Positions 35,066 to 48,095 are shown, numbered from the stretch's first letter. The stretch: 64,000 nt of DNA from Megalonaias nervosa (GCA_016617855.1 JAECUM010094173.1:61142-125141), one strand, 5' to 3'. The notes: generated from the letters alone by a model not told the origin. Numbers and translations are program-made.

Positions 35066-35282
35066 TCGAAGACCACATTTTGGTTTGGCATAGCGGTTAC
35101 CGACTGTCATAATTTATGACCAGCCTTTTAATGCAGACATTAATTGGTTTAATGTGATGACCTTTACTTGGAGACAACATTTCTTTACAAACCGTGTTTT
35201 GTTTGCAGATCTCTCAAGACTGATTTCACTATATTGAATTAATTTGAAGAAGTTTATTATCTGGTGTGACCCCTCAGGCTGT

Positions 35283-35345
35283 TTTAGTGTGTTTGTGATT
35301 TGGATTTTTAATGTAGCTTTAAAAAAAATTTCAGTCATATGAAAT
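35283..35345 (-). mobile_element. tRNA-derived SINE, family B, 3'-end fragment
   Basis: GTGATTTGGATTTTTAATGT followed by AGCTTTAA and TTTCAGTCATAT matches the tail-proximal end of copies at 1810 and 19201. The tRNA head is absent, consistent with 5' truncation. Confidence 0.75.
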
Positions 35346-36674
35346 TTAAGCACTTAGTAAAGGATGAGCCTTGACAAGATGAGATTTGTGCAAAATGTTG
35401 CACAAACCCCAAAGGGAAAAGTGCATTATTGTTCACAGATCCAGAGCATGGAGTGGTTTCTCCTTGCACTTGGTCCCTTTGAATTGTGTGCATGTTAAGG
35501 TTTACAATGTAAACACTAAGTTTTAAATCTGGCATAAATTGGGAATATAGACATAAAAATATTTATCAATTATGTTTCTGAAATCCTTTTACATCTTTTG
35601 AATCTTGCTCTCCTGACTGTACCAAGCAATGATTCATAGCATAACACTTGCTGGCTTACACAGCTGACATATCACTCTAAGACATGCATGACTTAATGTG
35701 CAAGGCATGTAGTTACATGTGGTCCACCTGCAATGTGTACACATATGAAAACTGCCTTATTTTCCAAATTATTTGAATATTTAATAATGAGTTGTTCCAA
35801 ATTCTTTGAATATATTGCTGTGGGATTCATTTTTATGTTTTTGAATTACATGTAATTTTGTGTTATAGACAAATCTATGATAATCTGAGATTATTTCCAT
35901 AAAGTATTACATTCTACTTGCTTCTTATTGAATAACACTTTGTCTTATTCTGTTCTCAGTTGAAATGATTGGGAATGGGACTTAATCTGTGGAAACTCTA
36001 CCACAGGACAATAATGGTGCACGTTCAAGATTCATCAAAATAAAGCAATAAATTTAGGTGCAAATATCTTATCACATAGTAATTGTTTTTTTCTTCAAAT
36101 AATATGCAAAGGAATTCTGTGTATACATAAAGACTAACTATTATTTCCTTTACAGTATATTACTTTTGTTGTTTAGCTGACTCATGAGGAAAAATAAAAA
36201 GGTTCATAAGTTCTTAGTAAGTAAATACCAGTAGTCTCAATATTTGCTGTCTTAGTATTTGCTGTTAATGACTTAAACACATAACACCAGTACCATCAAC
36301 ACATAACACGAGTACCATCAATAGCAGAGAATGCACAAGCAAGTTCTATGGTGGGTGAAGACAGTTAAGTGAGGAGAAACAATCCACAGTGAACAGAATG
36401 GCGTGATGTCAGCGGAATGGATTAAGTAACGAAAAATGCGTGAAAAAATTGGGTTGGGATACTCTGACATTATGGCTGTTAACTTCATAGGTAAACAACA
36501 TAATAAAGAAATTATTAATTGCAAGTCATATAATTTATCTTGATATCTCCTTAACCAGCAGACATCTCACAAAAGATCTGAGTGATTTTTTAACTGTAAC
36601 ATTTTTATGCCTCCGATTTACTTGTATTATATAGCCAGGTTTATACTGACATGTGGTTTCACCCTATAAATTCA
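35346..36674. other. Non-coding stretch
   Basis: AT-rich unique sequence. A 20-bp phrase ACATAACACCAGTACCATCA is duplicated at 36279-36320. Confidence 0.5.
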
Positions 36675-36682
36675 TGCATGCA

Positions 36683-36716
<34 letters not shown>

Positions 36717-36737
36717 CATACATACATACATACATAA
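36673..36737. repeat. (CATA)n microsatellite
   Basis: About 15 CATA units with one TATA interruption. Confidence 0.97.
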
Positions 36738-38094
36738 GAAAATTCGAAGAATTATATAGGAAAATGCAGTCAGTCAGATAACACAGATTCACCTACGTAA
36801 ATTTGGAGGTGTGTCAATTGATCAGTTTCAGATTGGTCTAATTCTAGCGGCACTTTAAAGTTATAAATTGATCACATAATCATGTGTGTTGAAAAACTTA
36901 AAGTAGCAAGACTGTATTGTAGCCAGCAATGGTATAAACAATGACTGGGGTTTTATACTCATTGACATGGGTTTTAATAATTAAATAAACACACTGGGAT
37001 TAAATTGTCCACACTTTTGGCATAACATATGTCATTGGGTCACTTTGTTGTTCACCAGTTGTATGTAACAATCACAATTTGTTGATGGGCTATTCAAATA
37101 AAATTGATTGATTTAAGCTTTGGATAGTATAGGACTTAATTTCAGAATAAAAAGTGACATCAATTCTTGGCTCATTAGCAGCTATAACAGTTGTAAAAAT
37201 ACAACGTATACAAATGACTGCATTTTAATTAGTTTACCATAATGCGTTTAACTGCAAGATATCAGTTTGTATTCATTGCATTTTTTACTTTACATGTATT
37301 ATGGTGACACCATCAAAGCAAGCATAGAGGAGTAGATATAGAACTCATGGTACTAATTCAGTTCCCATAGTAAACCTATGCAAACACCATGATATTAAAA
37401 ATTCAATAACTTAAAATTTCTGAGTGCTCATGATCAAATCTATATTTATCAGTATAGATGAAACCTGGAAGTCAGCTTCTGTGTAGAGGAAAGGATATGA
37501 GCAGTGGCATTTTCTGTGTTTGAAACATGTGCTTTGAATTCCGCACCAAAGAGAAAGGTGCTAATTTTAGTAATGAGTGTTCCAAACTCAAGACTGTTAA
37601 AGGATTGAAATTCCATCAATAAAACAATGTCTCTATATTTTTTTTTTACTTACAACTAGGATATGCTCTCGAAAGATTCTTTTTCCTAAAACATAACTTA
37701 CATTATTAACCAATCTTGGCCACCCAAACCCATATATACTGTATTTTATGTTCACCCATTTCCAGGCTGGTTCCCATTTTTCCATACAATTAGTACCGTG
37801 TGTCCTATACTGGCCAGCACAAAGAAAATTTGTCAGTAAGCATATAAACTTGTATATATGTACAAGAACAATGTTATAATAAAGTGAAATAAATAAATAA
37901 ATGCAAGTCAGTAAATGTGTTTATTAATTTATTTCAACTATTATTAAATAAACCTGTACAGCTAGCAAATATGTGTATAATATGATGACATTGTAAAATA
38001 AAAACGTGTGATTCATTTATCCTGAAAATTCATTAATCCAGATATATTCACTGGGAATGAATGTGTCCAGATTAACAAGGTGTGTATATATATA

Positions 38095-38131
<37 letters not shown>

Positions 38132-38331
38132 GAGCCTGTCTTGGCAGAATTTTGACATAGCAATCACTTTGACATCCATCTGTGTCCATACATGTGAGGA
38201 TTGATCTTGATGTGTACAATGCCATGGTGTCTGCTGCTTCTCTATGTCTTTGATAAAACCATTTATCTCATATTCTGGCAGCACAGTATAGCCACACAAA
38301 AAAAGTGCTAAAAGTGACATTAAGAGTCAAC
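36738..38331. other. Non-coding stretch with ATT microsatellite
   Basis: AT-rich. (TTA)n covers 38094-38131, followed by sequence carrying a minus frame 38072-38320 that is an artefact of the microsatellite. No gene supported. Confidence 0.55.
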
Positions 38332-38537
38332 TACCATATATACTCAGTTATAAGCTGCAAACAACTTAGATCCTGATCTGCCATAGCACAATTTACCTGC
38401 AGATCAGGGTCTATATTGTTTATTCTACTGATTACTCCTAACAAACTGCACAAACCCAGATCTGCCAATGCATTATGTGATGGCAGATCTGGGTCGATGC
38501 AATTTGCAGTTGGACTTATAAATGAGTATATATGGTA
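38332..38537 (-). mobile_element. MITE-like element, copy 11 (inverted)
   Basis: TACCATATATACTCAGTTAT at left and AATGAGTATATATGGTA at right, TA-bounded. The interior is in reverse orientation (CTGATTACTCCTAACAAACT). Both palindromes are retained. Confidence 0.88.
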
Positions 38538-38540
38538 ATT

Positions 38541-38645
38541 AACCAGTCAATCTAAGTTCTTAATAACAAATTCCACTTTGTTATCCTAAAAATTGTCCAT
38601 CAACCAGTCAATCTATGTTCTTAATAACAAGTTCCACTTTGTTAC
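38541..38645. repeat. 61-bp direct duplication next to MITE copy 11
   Basis: AACCAGTCAATCTAAGTTCT and TTAATAACAAATTCCACTTTG occur twice, at 38541 and 38602, with two or three substitutions. It starts 3 bp after the MITE end. Confidence 0.85.
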
Positions 38646-38779
38646 AAAAGCTATAAAATTATCCATGAACAAAACAGCAGATAGATCCACCTTTATGCTC
38701 CTTACATTTTGTAATTCACATGGCCATAAAACCAAGTTGAGCGCATGGTATGGTTCTGCATCTATCATTGTTTTTCAAC

Positions 38780-39320
38780 ACGTTCATCTTCTCCAAAATT
38801 CTTGACAACATTCAACCAAATTTCACATGCAGCATCTCGTACAAGTCTCTCAAGTTAGTATAAATGATGCCAATTCAACATTAAATGGAACAAATGATTT
38901 TTTTCTCAAACACCATGGAACAGACTTGACCAAATTTGTAAAAAAAGAAAAAAAAATCTTGGCATGAAGGCTTTTCAAGGTTTGTGAATGATGCTGATCC
39001 ACAGATTCTCAACATCTGCATGACATAATTTGATCCAATTGGACAGAAAGCATGCTGGCAAGATGACCTTTCATTATGTTCCAAATAAAGCCAGTCTGAC
39101 AGATTTGGCTGCAATAATTACTTAAACAAAACTTTAAATGATTTCCCAGAGGCTACCCAATAGAATTTGACCAAATAAAGGCTTTTCAATTTTGCATAAA
39201 TAATGCTTCAATATAAACTTGAGAGAAAGTATCCTGATATGAAGATGTTTTAGCTGTGCAGAAATGATGCTCATCCATAATTACTACTAAAAAGAGAAAT
39301 GTCTTTAAACAACTTCTCTA
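38780..39320. repeat. Degenerate dispersed repeat
   Basis: Recurring phrases (AAATGATGCC/GATGCTGATCCA, GGCATGAAGGCTTTTCAA, TTTGACCAAAT) at ~38860, 38975, 39170 and 39240 indicate an eroded array of roughly 110-150-bp units, non-coding. Confidence 0.4.
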
Positions 39321-41954
39321 AAACTCATCAACAGAAGTTCAGAAAATGTTGGAAAGTACCATACTAATCCAAATACAATTTCTTGGCCAGTTGTCCTTGT
39401 GTCGACTTAAATATACAAAGTGAGCAGTCCCATTTAGGCTTAGTGTTTCTATTTTTTTTTTATTTCTTTGTTTGATATAAGAACATGCACTCAACTGCAA
39501 ATGTGCGCCACTAGAGATGGATGGTATTACTGGTATACCAGTTTACTGCTGTATTTTTTTCCAGTGGTACATAACTACAGTACTTTTTCATAGCACCGAT
39601 ACTTAAGTGGTTTCCATCAGAAAGTAGTGTTCAGGAATTCCTGGGTAATCTTGTTAAGAATTTAATGATATTAATAGCATGTTTTAATTTTTCTTGAAAA
39701 AATAATTTTAAAAAGTTATTATTATTATTATTGAAAAAAGTTGTATATGTCACAAATTAATTTTGAATCTTACAAACACAATTATATTTATGATCTTTTA
39801 ATCACATGTTTGACATGTGTCACATGGTGAATAAATGGGATATTGTGAAGTATTATTTGACAAAATCCAACTTGTGGAAAAATTTCAGATTTAAAAAAAT
39901 AAAGTTTTTAATTATTTGTTAGCATATGTTAATGTGTTAAGTACACATATTCCTTTGTAAGACTGTAAATCATCATAAGATTTTCAGGAGAGCACGTGTT
40001 TTCCAATTGAATTTTATGTATTTTATCCAGTTCAATAAATATTTTTCCATTTCTTGAGTAAGTGTGATTTATGTTTACTGGCCCTACCTAATAAATATCT
40101 TGTCTGGGTGTTGGCATCCCACTCCAAAGTTTCCTTGATTATTATGTCAATACTGTAACTACCAGTATTAAATTGTAGGCTTCAGTGACAACACTTCCTA
40201 TTTTTATCAAGAAGCTGTCTAATGTCAACAGCATGTCTTTCACAAGGTGTCAGCTATAATGTAAGCTGAATCACCCCACCTTTATTTATAGTTAAGCAAA
40301 ACAGCAACTACCCTAATTTACCAGTACATTGTGGAACAGTAGAACAATGTGTACTCCAGACCTACCAACCATTACAATTTGACTAAGTCTTAATGAACTT
40401 TCCCTTTAATCACAAATGTACAGAATATTTGCCAAAATTACAAAAATATTATTTTAGGAAAATAAAATGGATATCCGCTTGTCTATCAGCCTAGTAAAAA
40501 AGTTCAGTAAATCAGCACATAAGTATAAAAGGAAATATTCACTTTTATTTTGGTAGTGATTTATATATGTTTATATAACGGTGAATATTATTGATAATTT
40601 AGTCAATGATTGCACAAAAGTCTTGTTTTTGATGCATCAGTTTGTTTTCTTTATTTCATTAAAAATTTTTTATTTTGTAAATGATGGATCTGTTGTTTAT
40701 CAGCTTGAGATATTGTTCTGGGTTTTTTTAAATTCTTTGAAGACATGGAAAATAATATTCAGCCCATAAGGATATTTGCTTTTAAGGCAGAAAAGAAAAA
40801 CATTAGCTTATATTTCATCATCGAAAGATTTTTAGCAAGAGAAAACAATGAAACAAAAGATTATCCAGAAGTGGCAGCTACTTGAAAATAATAAGATTAG
40901 GTCAAATATAAATTCATTTAAATTTATGCAGGTGAAAATTTAATGGTTGAAACCATATAAAAATCTGCATGTGCTTATTAATTCAGTTACAAACAGTTGC
41001 TAAAGTTATTGTTCCTATTGAAGGAAAAGAGTTTTTGTATTCATGCAATGATAAATGAATGCTTGATGATAAATCCATCCCATATTTTTACGCAGTTTGG
41101 GGAAATATTTAACTAGAATATTTAGCAAAATAAATAACCAAATAACACAATATTTAACTAAGGATATTTAAGTAAGTAAATAACTAAATAACAAAATATT
41201 TAATTAGGGATGTCTTTGTCAGATAACAAGACTATCCCTAACATTTTGAAAATTTATCAGTATAGTTCCTTGGTCTTAAAAAAAGAGGAGAGAAAATCAG
41301 TATTGCACTTGAGCTGACATTTGATTATGAAACACTTTGTAGCATAACTTTTAAATAGTTCCATTACTCATACAGTATTGTTGAAATGAATTAATTTTAA
41401 AAGTAAGAATTGTTTTATCTTAATATTTTTTTAACTTTCTTAAACTGTAAAATAATAACTGCTTCTACACCTGTTAATTCATGTGCACAGGTTTACACTT
41501 TGCTTATTTTTAGAAATTTCAATAGAAATATACTGATTTACCTTCTTTGTCATCCACATAATGGGTTTTGAGTTTCAGAAAGGAGTGATATATTTCAATC
41601 CATAATTTGCATTTTGATAAATATGACAAGTGCAAGACCATAAACTGATCACCAACCAAAAGGTTAAGTGAAAAAACCCATACTGTATTAAGTACAAGTC
41701 AATAAATATTGAATTAGCTTTCTTTCTGTGTTCTTTTCAGTCTGTTACACAGTAATGAATGTAACTTTCATCAGTGTGTCCTCTGAATGCAGAAAATGAA
41801 CATGCAATTTATATACCCACCTTCTCAAAGAACCAATACCCATACTCATATTTTGGGTTGGTGGATTGAAGGTAGGGATTTGTTTTCTGCACAATATTGG
41901 TCCATTAAATCTTATATTTTATTAGCTACTGAACAAACCCACAAGAGGTTAACA
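39321..41954. other. Long AT-rich non-coding stretch
   Basis: No gene. A ~50-bp duplication built on AATATTTAACTA...AAATAACTAAATAACA is at 41107-41213. Frames at 40581-40769 and 41787-41993 are unsupported. Confidence 0.5.
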
Positions 41955-42156
41955 TACAGTGTATATTTGCTTATAAGTCAAGTTAAACTGTAAGCAACAA
42001 AGATCCTGTTCTGCCATAGCATAATGTACCTGTCTATCAGGATCTATAGTGTTTGTTCTACTGATTGCTCCTAACAAACTGCACAGACCCAGATCTGTCA
42101 GCACATTATGCAATGGCAGATCTGGGTCAGTGCAGTTTGCAGTTGGACTCATAGTG
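41955..42156 (-). mobile_element. MITE-like element, copy 12 (inverted, right end lost)
   Basis: TACAGTGTATATTTGCTTAT at left. Interior in reverse orientation (CTGATTGCTCCTAACAAACT, ATCTGGGTCAGTGCAGTTTG). The right terminal repeat is replaced by unrelated sequence after GTTGGACTCATAG. Confidence 0.85.
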
Positions 42157-42640
42157 TTAGCAATTAAGCTTCTTTCATGCTTGTATCCACATACAATTGA
42201 TTTCACTAATTACAAAAGTTGATACAATGTCTAGTTACTGGTACTTATCTGAGATATTGGAAGATTGCACAAAGTGGATTTTGCTTACAGTGGAAGTTGA
42301 TACTAACAATGTCCAGTTCCTCATCTGAGAAATTGGAAGATTGCAAAAAACCACTTAGTGTTGACAAATGCAATTTGGCAAGCGTTGCAATTATATTTGT
42401 ATGCAATTAAATTTTTTCCATTCTTTATTTTTCTCTCCTTTCCACTACCCCCACTCATCCATCCCCAAAACCTTGGTATACATGTACAAAGAAAGTCAGG
42501 TAGATGTAGAGTTTTCCCACTTTCATTATTATGTTTCCATGCAAACTTGAAGTCTGACATAAGTAGTACTGTATACGCAGAACTTGAGTGTGACTTTACT
42601 AGGTTTTGGGGCCAGTTCTAGCATTTAGAATTGTTAACCA
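42157..42640. other. Non-coding stretch with an ~82-bp duplication
   Basis: CAATGTCTAGTTACTGGTAC and the derivative at 42307 (CAATGTCCAGTTCCTCATCT), each followed by TGAGA(T/A)ATTGGAAGATTGCA, form a diverged tandem pair at 42225-42365. Overlapping frames at 42321-42621 on both strands are not credible. Confidence 0.55.
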
Positions 42641-44240
42641 TCTCATAAGCTCCTCAGGGTGCTCATAAACCAGAAGAGCATATGAGATGGGCTTTAGTCT
42701 GTCATCTGTTAGCACAAGATTATTATCATTACTCCTCCCAAACTACATGTAGGATTGCCACGAAACTTGACACATATAATCATCCCATTGTCTAGTTGGC
42801 CCAGCGGTCATCTTGAAAACCTCCTCCTAAATGGATGGTGACATCAACATGAAGTTTTCCTTAAAGGTCTAGTTTGTCCTAAATACAAATAGTGCCAATC
42901 TGATGTCCACCATGGCCAACACAGCAGCCATCTTGAAACTCTTCTTACCACTACTCCTGTACATAAAGCCATAGTGACATTGGGGTTTTACCAGAAGACT
43001 TCTTATGCACTCTAGTTGGTCATGAAAGAAAATGGTGCCACTCAAAGTTCCAGTGCCACTGCTACCAGCTTGAGAATCATTATTGATATTCTCCTGAATG
43101 GATGGCCATATCACCATGGAGCTTTTACTAAAAGACTTCCTATGGTGCCTTATTGTGTTGGTCAGATATGCAGTATTTTGAAACTCTTGTTATCACTACT
43201 TCTCCTGAATGTATGATCATGTCAGCATGGGGTTTTCATTGAAAGACTTCTTATGATATCTGATTGGTTGTAAATGAAAATGGTACCAGTCTCATTGACA
43301 ATATGGCCACCACAATAGCCGTCTGTAAAATTTTATTACTGCTACTTCTAGATGACTGGGTTTATTGATGTTGTGCTTTCACCATAAGACTTTGTATGAT
43401 GCCTAGTTAATCCTAAATGGAAATGATGTGCATCTGATATGCAGTATGGCCATAATGGCAGTGTTCATGACAATCTTGTTATCATAACTCCTCCAGAATG
43501 GAAAGTAATATCATCAAGTCAAGTTTTCACCAAGACTTCTTTTATTGTCTTGTTCCTAAATTAAAATGGTGCTGATCTAATTTCTAATATAGCCACCATG
43601 GTTGCCATCTTGAAAATCTTTTTATTGCTATTCCACTTAAATGGAAAATCAAAATAATTGATCCTTAATATGGCCACTGAAAATGTCTGTACTCCTACCA
43701 AATGGATGGCTATGTATATGAACATGGAATTTACAGACTCTTAAGATAACTTGTTGGACTTAAATGAATATGGTGCCGATAGTATTTCCAGTATGGCTGC
43801 CACAGTATTTGTGAAAAATATTGCAGTCACTACTTCCCTTGGTGGTCATATCAACATTGGGTTTTCACCAAAGGACTTCTAATGATGTCTGCTTGGTCCC
43901 AAATAAAAACAGTGCCATTCTGACATCCAGTATGTTTACCAAGCTGCTAATTTGAAGCATATCAGAGATGGTTTCAGAACTAAGCAGTTGAAAGGAAGAT
44001 TTTGTCTTATCTTGAATTCCTAGAAATTCTTTGTGAACAGTAGAGTGTCAGGAGGACCTTCCATCAGATTACAAGTTGGAGGATGAGTTGCCAGAGTAGG
44101 TGTCGTTTTGGGGGACTCCCCCCAATGGGAATTCAGATTTTGTTTTAAAGTAGATGGATGTACAGTAAAAGTAGACAGGTAAATCACTTGGCTCTCAAGT
44201 GAAAAGGAAACCCCAGGTCAGTCAATTCAAGGGACTCTTG
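42640..44240. repeat. Composite repeat with ~143-bp tandem core, locus 1 (family C)
   Basis: A left flank (CATAAACCAGAAGAGCATAT, GGATTGCCACGAAACTTGAC) leads into about eight core units. Core landmarks AATGGTGCC(A/T)..CTGA, ATGGCCACC, GCCATCTTGAAA, CTCCTGAATGGATGG, GGGTTTTCAC and AAAGACTTCTTATGATGTCT recur at ~143-bp spacing (for example 43279, 43422, 43565). The right flank is AGCTGCTAATTTGA, ATCAGAGATGG and GTAGAGTGTCAG. The final CAAGGGACTCTTGTT module (44230) is separated from it by ~160 bp of extra sequence. Flank-core-flank layout resembles bivalve pearl-type elements. Confidence 0.75.
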
Positions 44241-44339
44241 TTTACACATTTTTTCACTTTTGGATTTGAACTTTTTTAATTTTATCAGGGATGATTAAGC
44301 TAATCCAGGTTAAGATAACATGTAGAATATCACAAGTCA

Positions 44340-44500
44340 AGCATCAGAGCATCTTTCTTGAAGGAATTGGAAACAGAATTTGTCCTGCTCAGTTACACTA
44401 GTGATTTGCGAGTATCTTGAATGTTCAAATTTGTGTGTGGGCTCAAAACTGTGGAGGCATATTCAAGTTTTGGTCTGACCAAGGTTTTATAAGCAGTTCA
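44340..44500 (-). pseudogene. Non-LTR retrotransposon reverse transcriptase fragment (dead)
   Basis: On the minus strand from 44498 the translation TAYKTLVRPKLEYAS, then TVLSPHTNLNIQDTR, matches the 'AYKTLVRP.LEYASTVWSPH....I..IE..QRRAARF' segment C-terminal to the RT palm in many animal non-LTR elements. The W of VWSP is changed, a stop follows within ten residues, and only scattered similarity remains (TNSVSNSFKK). It is a different family from the fragment at 17297, whose pattern is YLG..ID..LSW. Confidence 0.75.
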
Positions 44501-44689
44501 CCTATTTCTTCATGTCTGGTTTAAATTTTAATTTAGCTAATATTTACAATTGATCAAGATTTTTCTTTTAAGTCATTATAAAACTTTTATTGTTAATACA
44601 TTGTCCAACAAAACATCTGGTCGAGGTAGTCAAACCAGCTTTGTTTCAATTTTACTTCATCAAAGGGCCAACCATTTCATTGTGGGAGG

Positions 44690-44850
44690 CTGGGACTTTT
44701 TTTTAAAAAAAAATCCAACCTCCCAAAATGATTAAAGAAAGAATTTTTGCTCTAATTTATAAGAAGAAAGAACTAATTATATCCATTATAAATTATCTTG
44801 AGACAAAAGAAAAAAAAATCCCCAGTTGAATGGAAAATCCAAGACACCAC
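44690..44850. repeat. Dispersed repeat shared with 34905-35065
   Basis: ACTAATTATATCCATTATA, A-rich linker and CCAGTTGAATGG match the other locus in order and spacing. Confidence 0.5.
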
Positions 44851-46080
44851 CTCCCTCCTCCACCAAAAAAGTAAATTAACATGTGGTTGTCTGAAATGAC
44901 ATTGATTCTATATTAGGCAATATCCAGTTTGGAATTAAAAAAGCACTTTTAAGTTGCAGCAAAATACATATACAACAAGTTTTTCTTATTCTGTGTTATC
45001 TTTAATTTTGTGGTGTTATTATTTGATTATTTGAAAAGATGTCAGAGGAAATTCTAAGAATTACCAAAAATAATTAGACAACTGTTATCTGTAATAAACA
45101 TCAATATAAAATTTAATTTCTTTCACAAAAGAATTGGAAACTACAATCATCATTCCTTCAATATCAGACCTGTAATCCAGAGTTTTATATTGGTACTTGC
45201 ACAAAATTTTTGCCAGACTTGTTACCAAGTAGCAATAGCACTGAACAGGTGGCCAGTTTACTACTGTGTATTTTAAAACTTGAAGATTTCCAGTTTTGCA
45301 GAGAAAATGTTTTGTTTCTTTTTCATTAGAATCTGTGGTTTCAAACTTGGAAAACCAGTCATAAGTCACTAATTTGACCTCGGACAGAAAAATTCATGTC
45401 CAAGCTTGTTTTCAAACTTTGTTGAGATTTCTGGACTTGCAGAAAATCCACAAAACTGCCAAAGTTAGTATTCTTTTGAGGTACAAATTATGTGTCTCAG
45501 ATGTACTGTATATACTCATAGAAAAGTTGCTTATTTGTTATATTTTTTATCATGAAAAAGGTCTTTAGAAAACTGGTGCAACTGACCTTTTCAATACAAT
45601 TTAAAATTTCTCTAATTTTTTAAAACAATTTCAGAAGTCAGCTCTCATGAGGCATACTGCAATTTATTATAAAATGATTTAATAAACACATCAATGTTAT
45701 AAATTTTGTTCATTTTTATTGCATATCTGTGAATCATAAAGATTATAATATATGATTTCTAGATATTTGACAATAGCTAAACTTTTTTTTTTAAAAGTCA
45801 ATTAATGCAGTCCATTGGTTTCACTGACCTTACATATTTTTTATAAAACCTGATCTGCTGTACTTCATGATTATAAAAAAATCTAACACATTCTTGTACA
45901 GAAAAAAGCCCTAGATTAAACATTGTATTATTTCCAAGGGATGAAAGATCAGGCCTCTATACTTAGACTGTTTTGGATAATGCGCTCCTTTACTATCAAA
46001 CAAGTTGATGCTTGGGTTTTGTTTTAACTCCATAATTGGTTATAATTTCTAGTGCATGTGACTGGTAAATGTGAATGACA
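44851..46080. other. Non-coding stretch
   Basis: AT-rich unique sequence. Frames at 45085-45369 (minus) and 45374-45568 (plus) have no domain or splice context. CTGTATATACTCAT at 45505 faintly resembles a MITE terminus but has nothing behind it. Confidence 0.45.
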
Positions 46081-46309
46081 TACCATATATACTTGCTTAT
46101 AAGATTAGTCCAATAAGATTAGTCCAACTGCTAACTGCACAGACCCAGATTTGCCTTCACATAATGCACCAGCAAATCTGGATCTGTGCAATTTGTTATG
46201 AGTAATCAGTAGAACAAACAACATAGACCCTGATCTGCAGGTGCATTATGCTACAGGATCTTTGTTGTTTGCAGTTTGACTTAACTTATATAAGTGAGTC
46301 TATATGGTA
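46081..46309 (+). mobile_element. MITE-like element, copy 13 (15-bp internal duplication)
   Basis: TACCATATATACTTGCTTAT at left and GTGAGTCTATATGGTA at right, TA-bounded. AAGATTAGTCCAAT is tandemly doubled near 46102-46130 inside the left terminal repeat. Confidence 0.88.
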
Positions 46310-46929
46310 GGCTACTAGTTTTATGTGAGATTTGTTGTTGTGATTTATCTCTTGAGTACATATGTCATGTAAGAACAAAAATTTCTCATTAACTTTCATG
46401 AATAAAAAAAAAATCATAAAACATGGTTGTTTGTGATTGTTAATGGATGCCAAATGAAGCTCCTGAATTAAGAGGAAAACTATTATGGCTTCTTGTAATT
46501 TTATTGATCTTCATGTACACTGATTACACACAAATGGATTTTCTGCCTCTTTCTTATCATCTGGATTTAGGGTAGTCACTTGACAAAACAAGAATACCAG
46601 ACACTCCCTTGCAATAATTATCTTGTTAAGAAGGGGACAGATCAGCTGAAAATTCAGTTTTCTGGTATAAAATTGGGTGAATGAACACCTGTCCCGACTA
46701 GGTGACTGTTCCCCAGGACTTATATTTGTTTTTTTCTTTCTCTTTATCATCATCATCATTGTTTTTGTGGACATTTGTCCAGACAAGATCGGGCACACCA
46801 TTCCTCTTAAACAGTGACATTTTACAGCATTGAGAGTGCTAGTAGACAAGCAATTAAAATACAGGGTGACTTTTCCAATGACAGGGGCAATATGGCGTTG
46901 CCTTTCTTAATAATTTTTTTCAGTTTCTA
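46310..46929. other. Non-coding stretch
   Basis: AT-rich. It holds a short (CAT)n at 46747-46760. The 112-codon minus frame 46511-46849 is not recognised and crosses this repeat (MMMM), so it is probably chance. Confidence 0.45.
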
Positions 46930-48095
46930 GAGCCACTTTTCATAAATCAGAAGAGCATCTTCATTTGTTATCGTTGCTGCAACTCCCAAAATATCTGGAG
47001 GATTGCCATGAAATTTTGCACAAACATTCATCCCAATTTCCAGTTTAGTAAATATGGTGCTGCTCTTATATATCCAATATAGCCACCACAGTGACCATCT
47101 TAAAAATCTTGTATTCACTAGTTCTCTTGAATGATCATATCAGAATGGAATTTTTACAGAAAGGCTTCTTATGATGTCTACTTAGATGTAAATAAAAATG
47201 GTGCCAATCTGACCCCAATATGGCCACTACAATGGTCATCTGTATAATTGTATATCTACTTCTTCTAAATGGCTGGTCATATTGACATTGTGCTTTTACC
47301 AGAAGACTTCTTGTGTGGTGGTATTGGTCCTAAATAAAAATGGTGTTGTTGTCTTTGTCATAAACAAGAGGAGCTTAAAGGATGGCCTGTCATCCAACAT
47401 CCATCATTGCAACTCCAGAAATGCTTGAAGGATTGTGACAACACATATATTCATCCTAATGTCCAGTTGGTCCTAAATAACAATGGTGCTGCCTATGTGT
47501 CCAATGTGTTGACATAGTCGCCACTAAGCAATCATCTTGAAACTCTTGTTATAACTTCGTCTCCTGAATGGATGGTTATATCACTATGAGGTTTTCACTA
47601 AACAACTTTTTATGATGTCTGGTTGGTCCTAGATGAAAATGATACCAATCTGATCTCCAGTATGGTCACCATGGCAGCCTCCTTTCAAATCTTGTTATTG
47701 CTACTCCTCCTAAATGGAAAGGCATATTGACATGAGGCTTACATCATCAGTTATATCTTGTCTAGTTTGTCCTGAATAATAGCAGTGCCAATCTGACATT
47801 AGATGTTGCCACAATGGTGGCCATCTTGAAGATCATGTTGTTGCTGCTCCTCTAGAATTGCTATCGATGGAGTTTCTGCCAAAAGTCTTGTAATGATGCT
47901 TGGTTTGAGCTAAATGACAATGATGCCAATTTCACATCCTATATGACTACCGAAGCTGCTAATTTGATAACCTTGAATATCAGAGATGGTTTCAACACAT
48001 AACAATTAAAGGAATAAATGGTTTCATCTTTAATTCCTGGACAATATTTTGGATAGTAGAGTGTCAGTCCCATCAAGGGACTCTTGTTCATATAA
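46930..48095. repeat. Composite repeat with ~143-bp tandem core, locus 2 (family C)
   Basis: The left flank appears twice (CATAAATCAGAAGAGCATCT at 46940; CATAAACAAGAGGAGCTTAA at 47361), each followed by core units spaced ~140-156 bp (47197, 47339, 47482, 47638, 47781, 47919). The right flank AAGCTGCTAATTTGATAACC, ATCAGAGATGG, GTAGAGTGTCAG then CAAGGGACTCTTGTT (48074) is compact. It may be two elements joined. Confidence 0.75.

Noticed and set aside
45500..45530. Solo MITE terminus (CTGTATATACTCAT)
   Set aside because: About 14 bp of similarity in AT-rich DNA is not enough.
46511..46849. 112-codon minus-strand ORF
   Set aside because: Crosses a (CAT)n microsatellite, no recognised domain, no splice sites.
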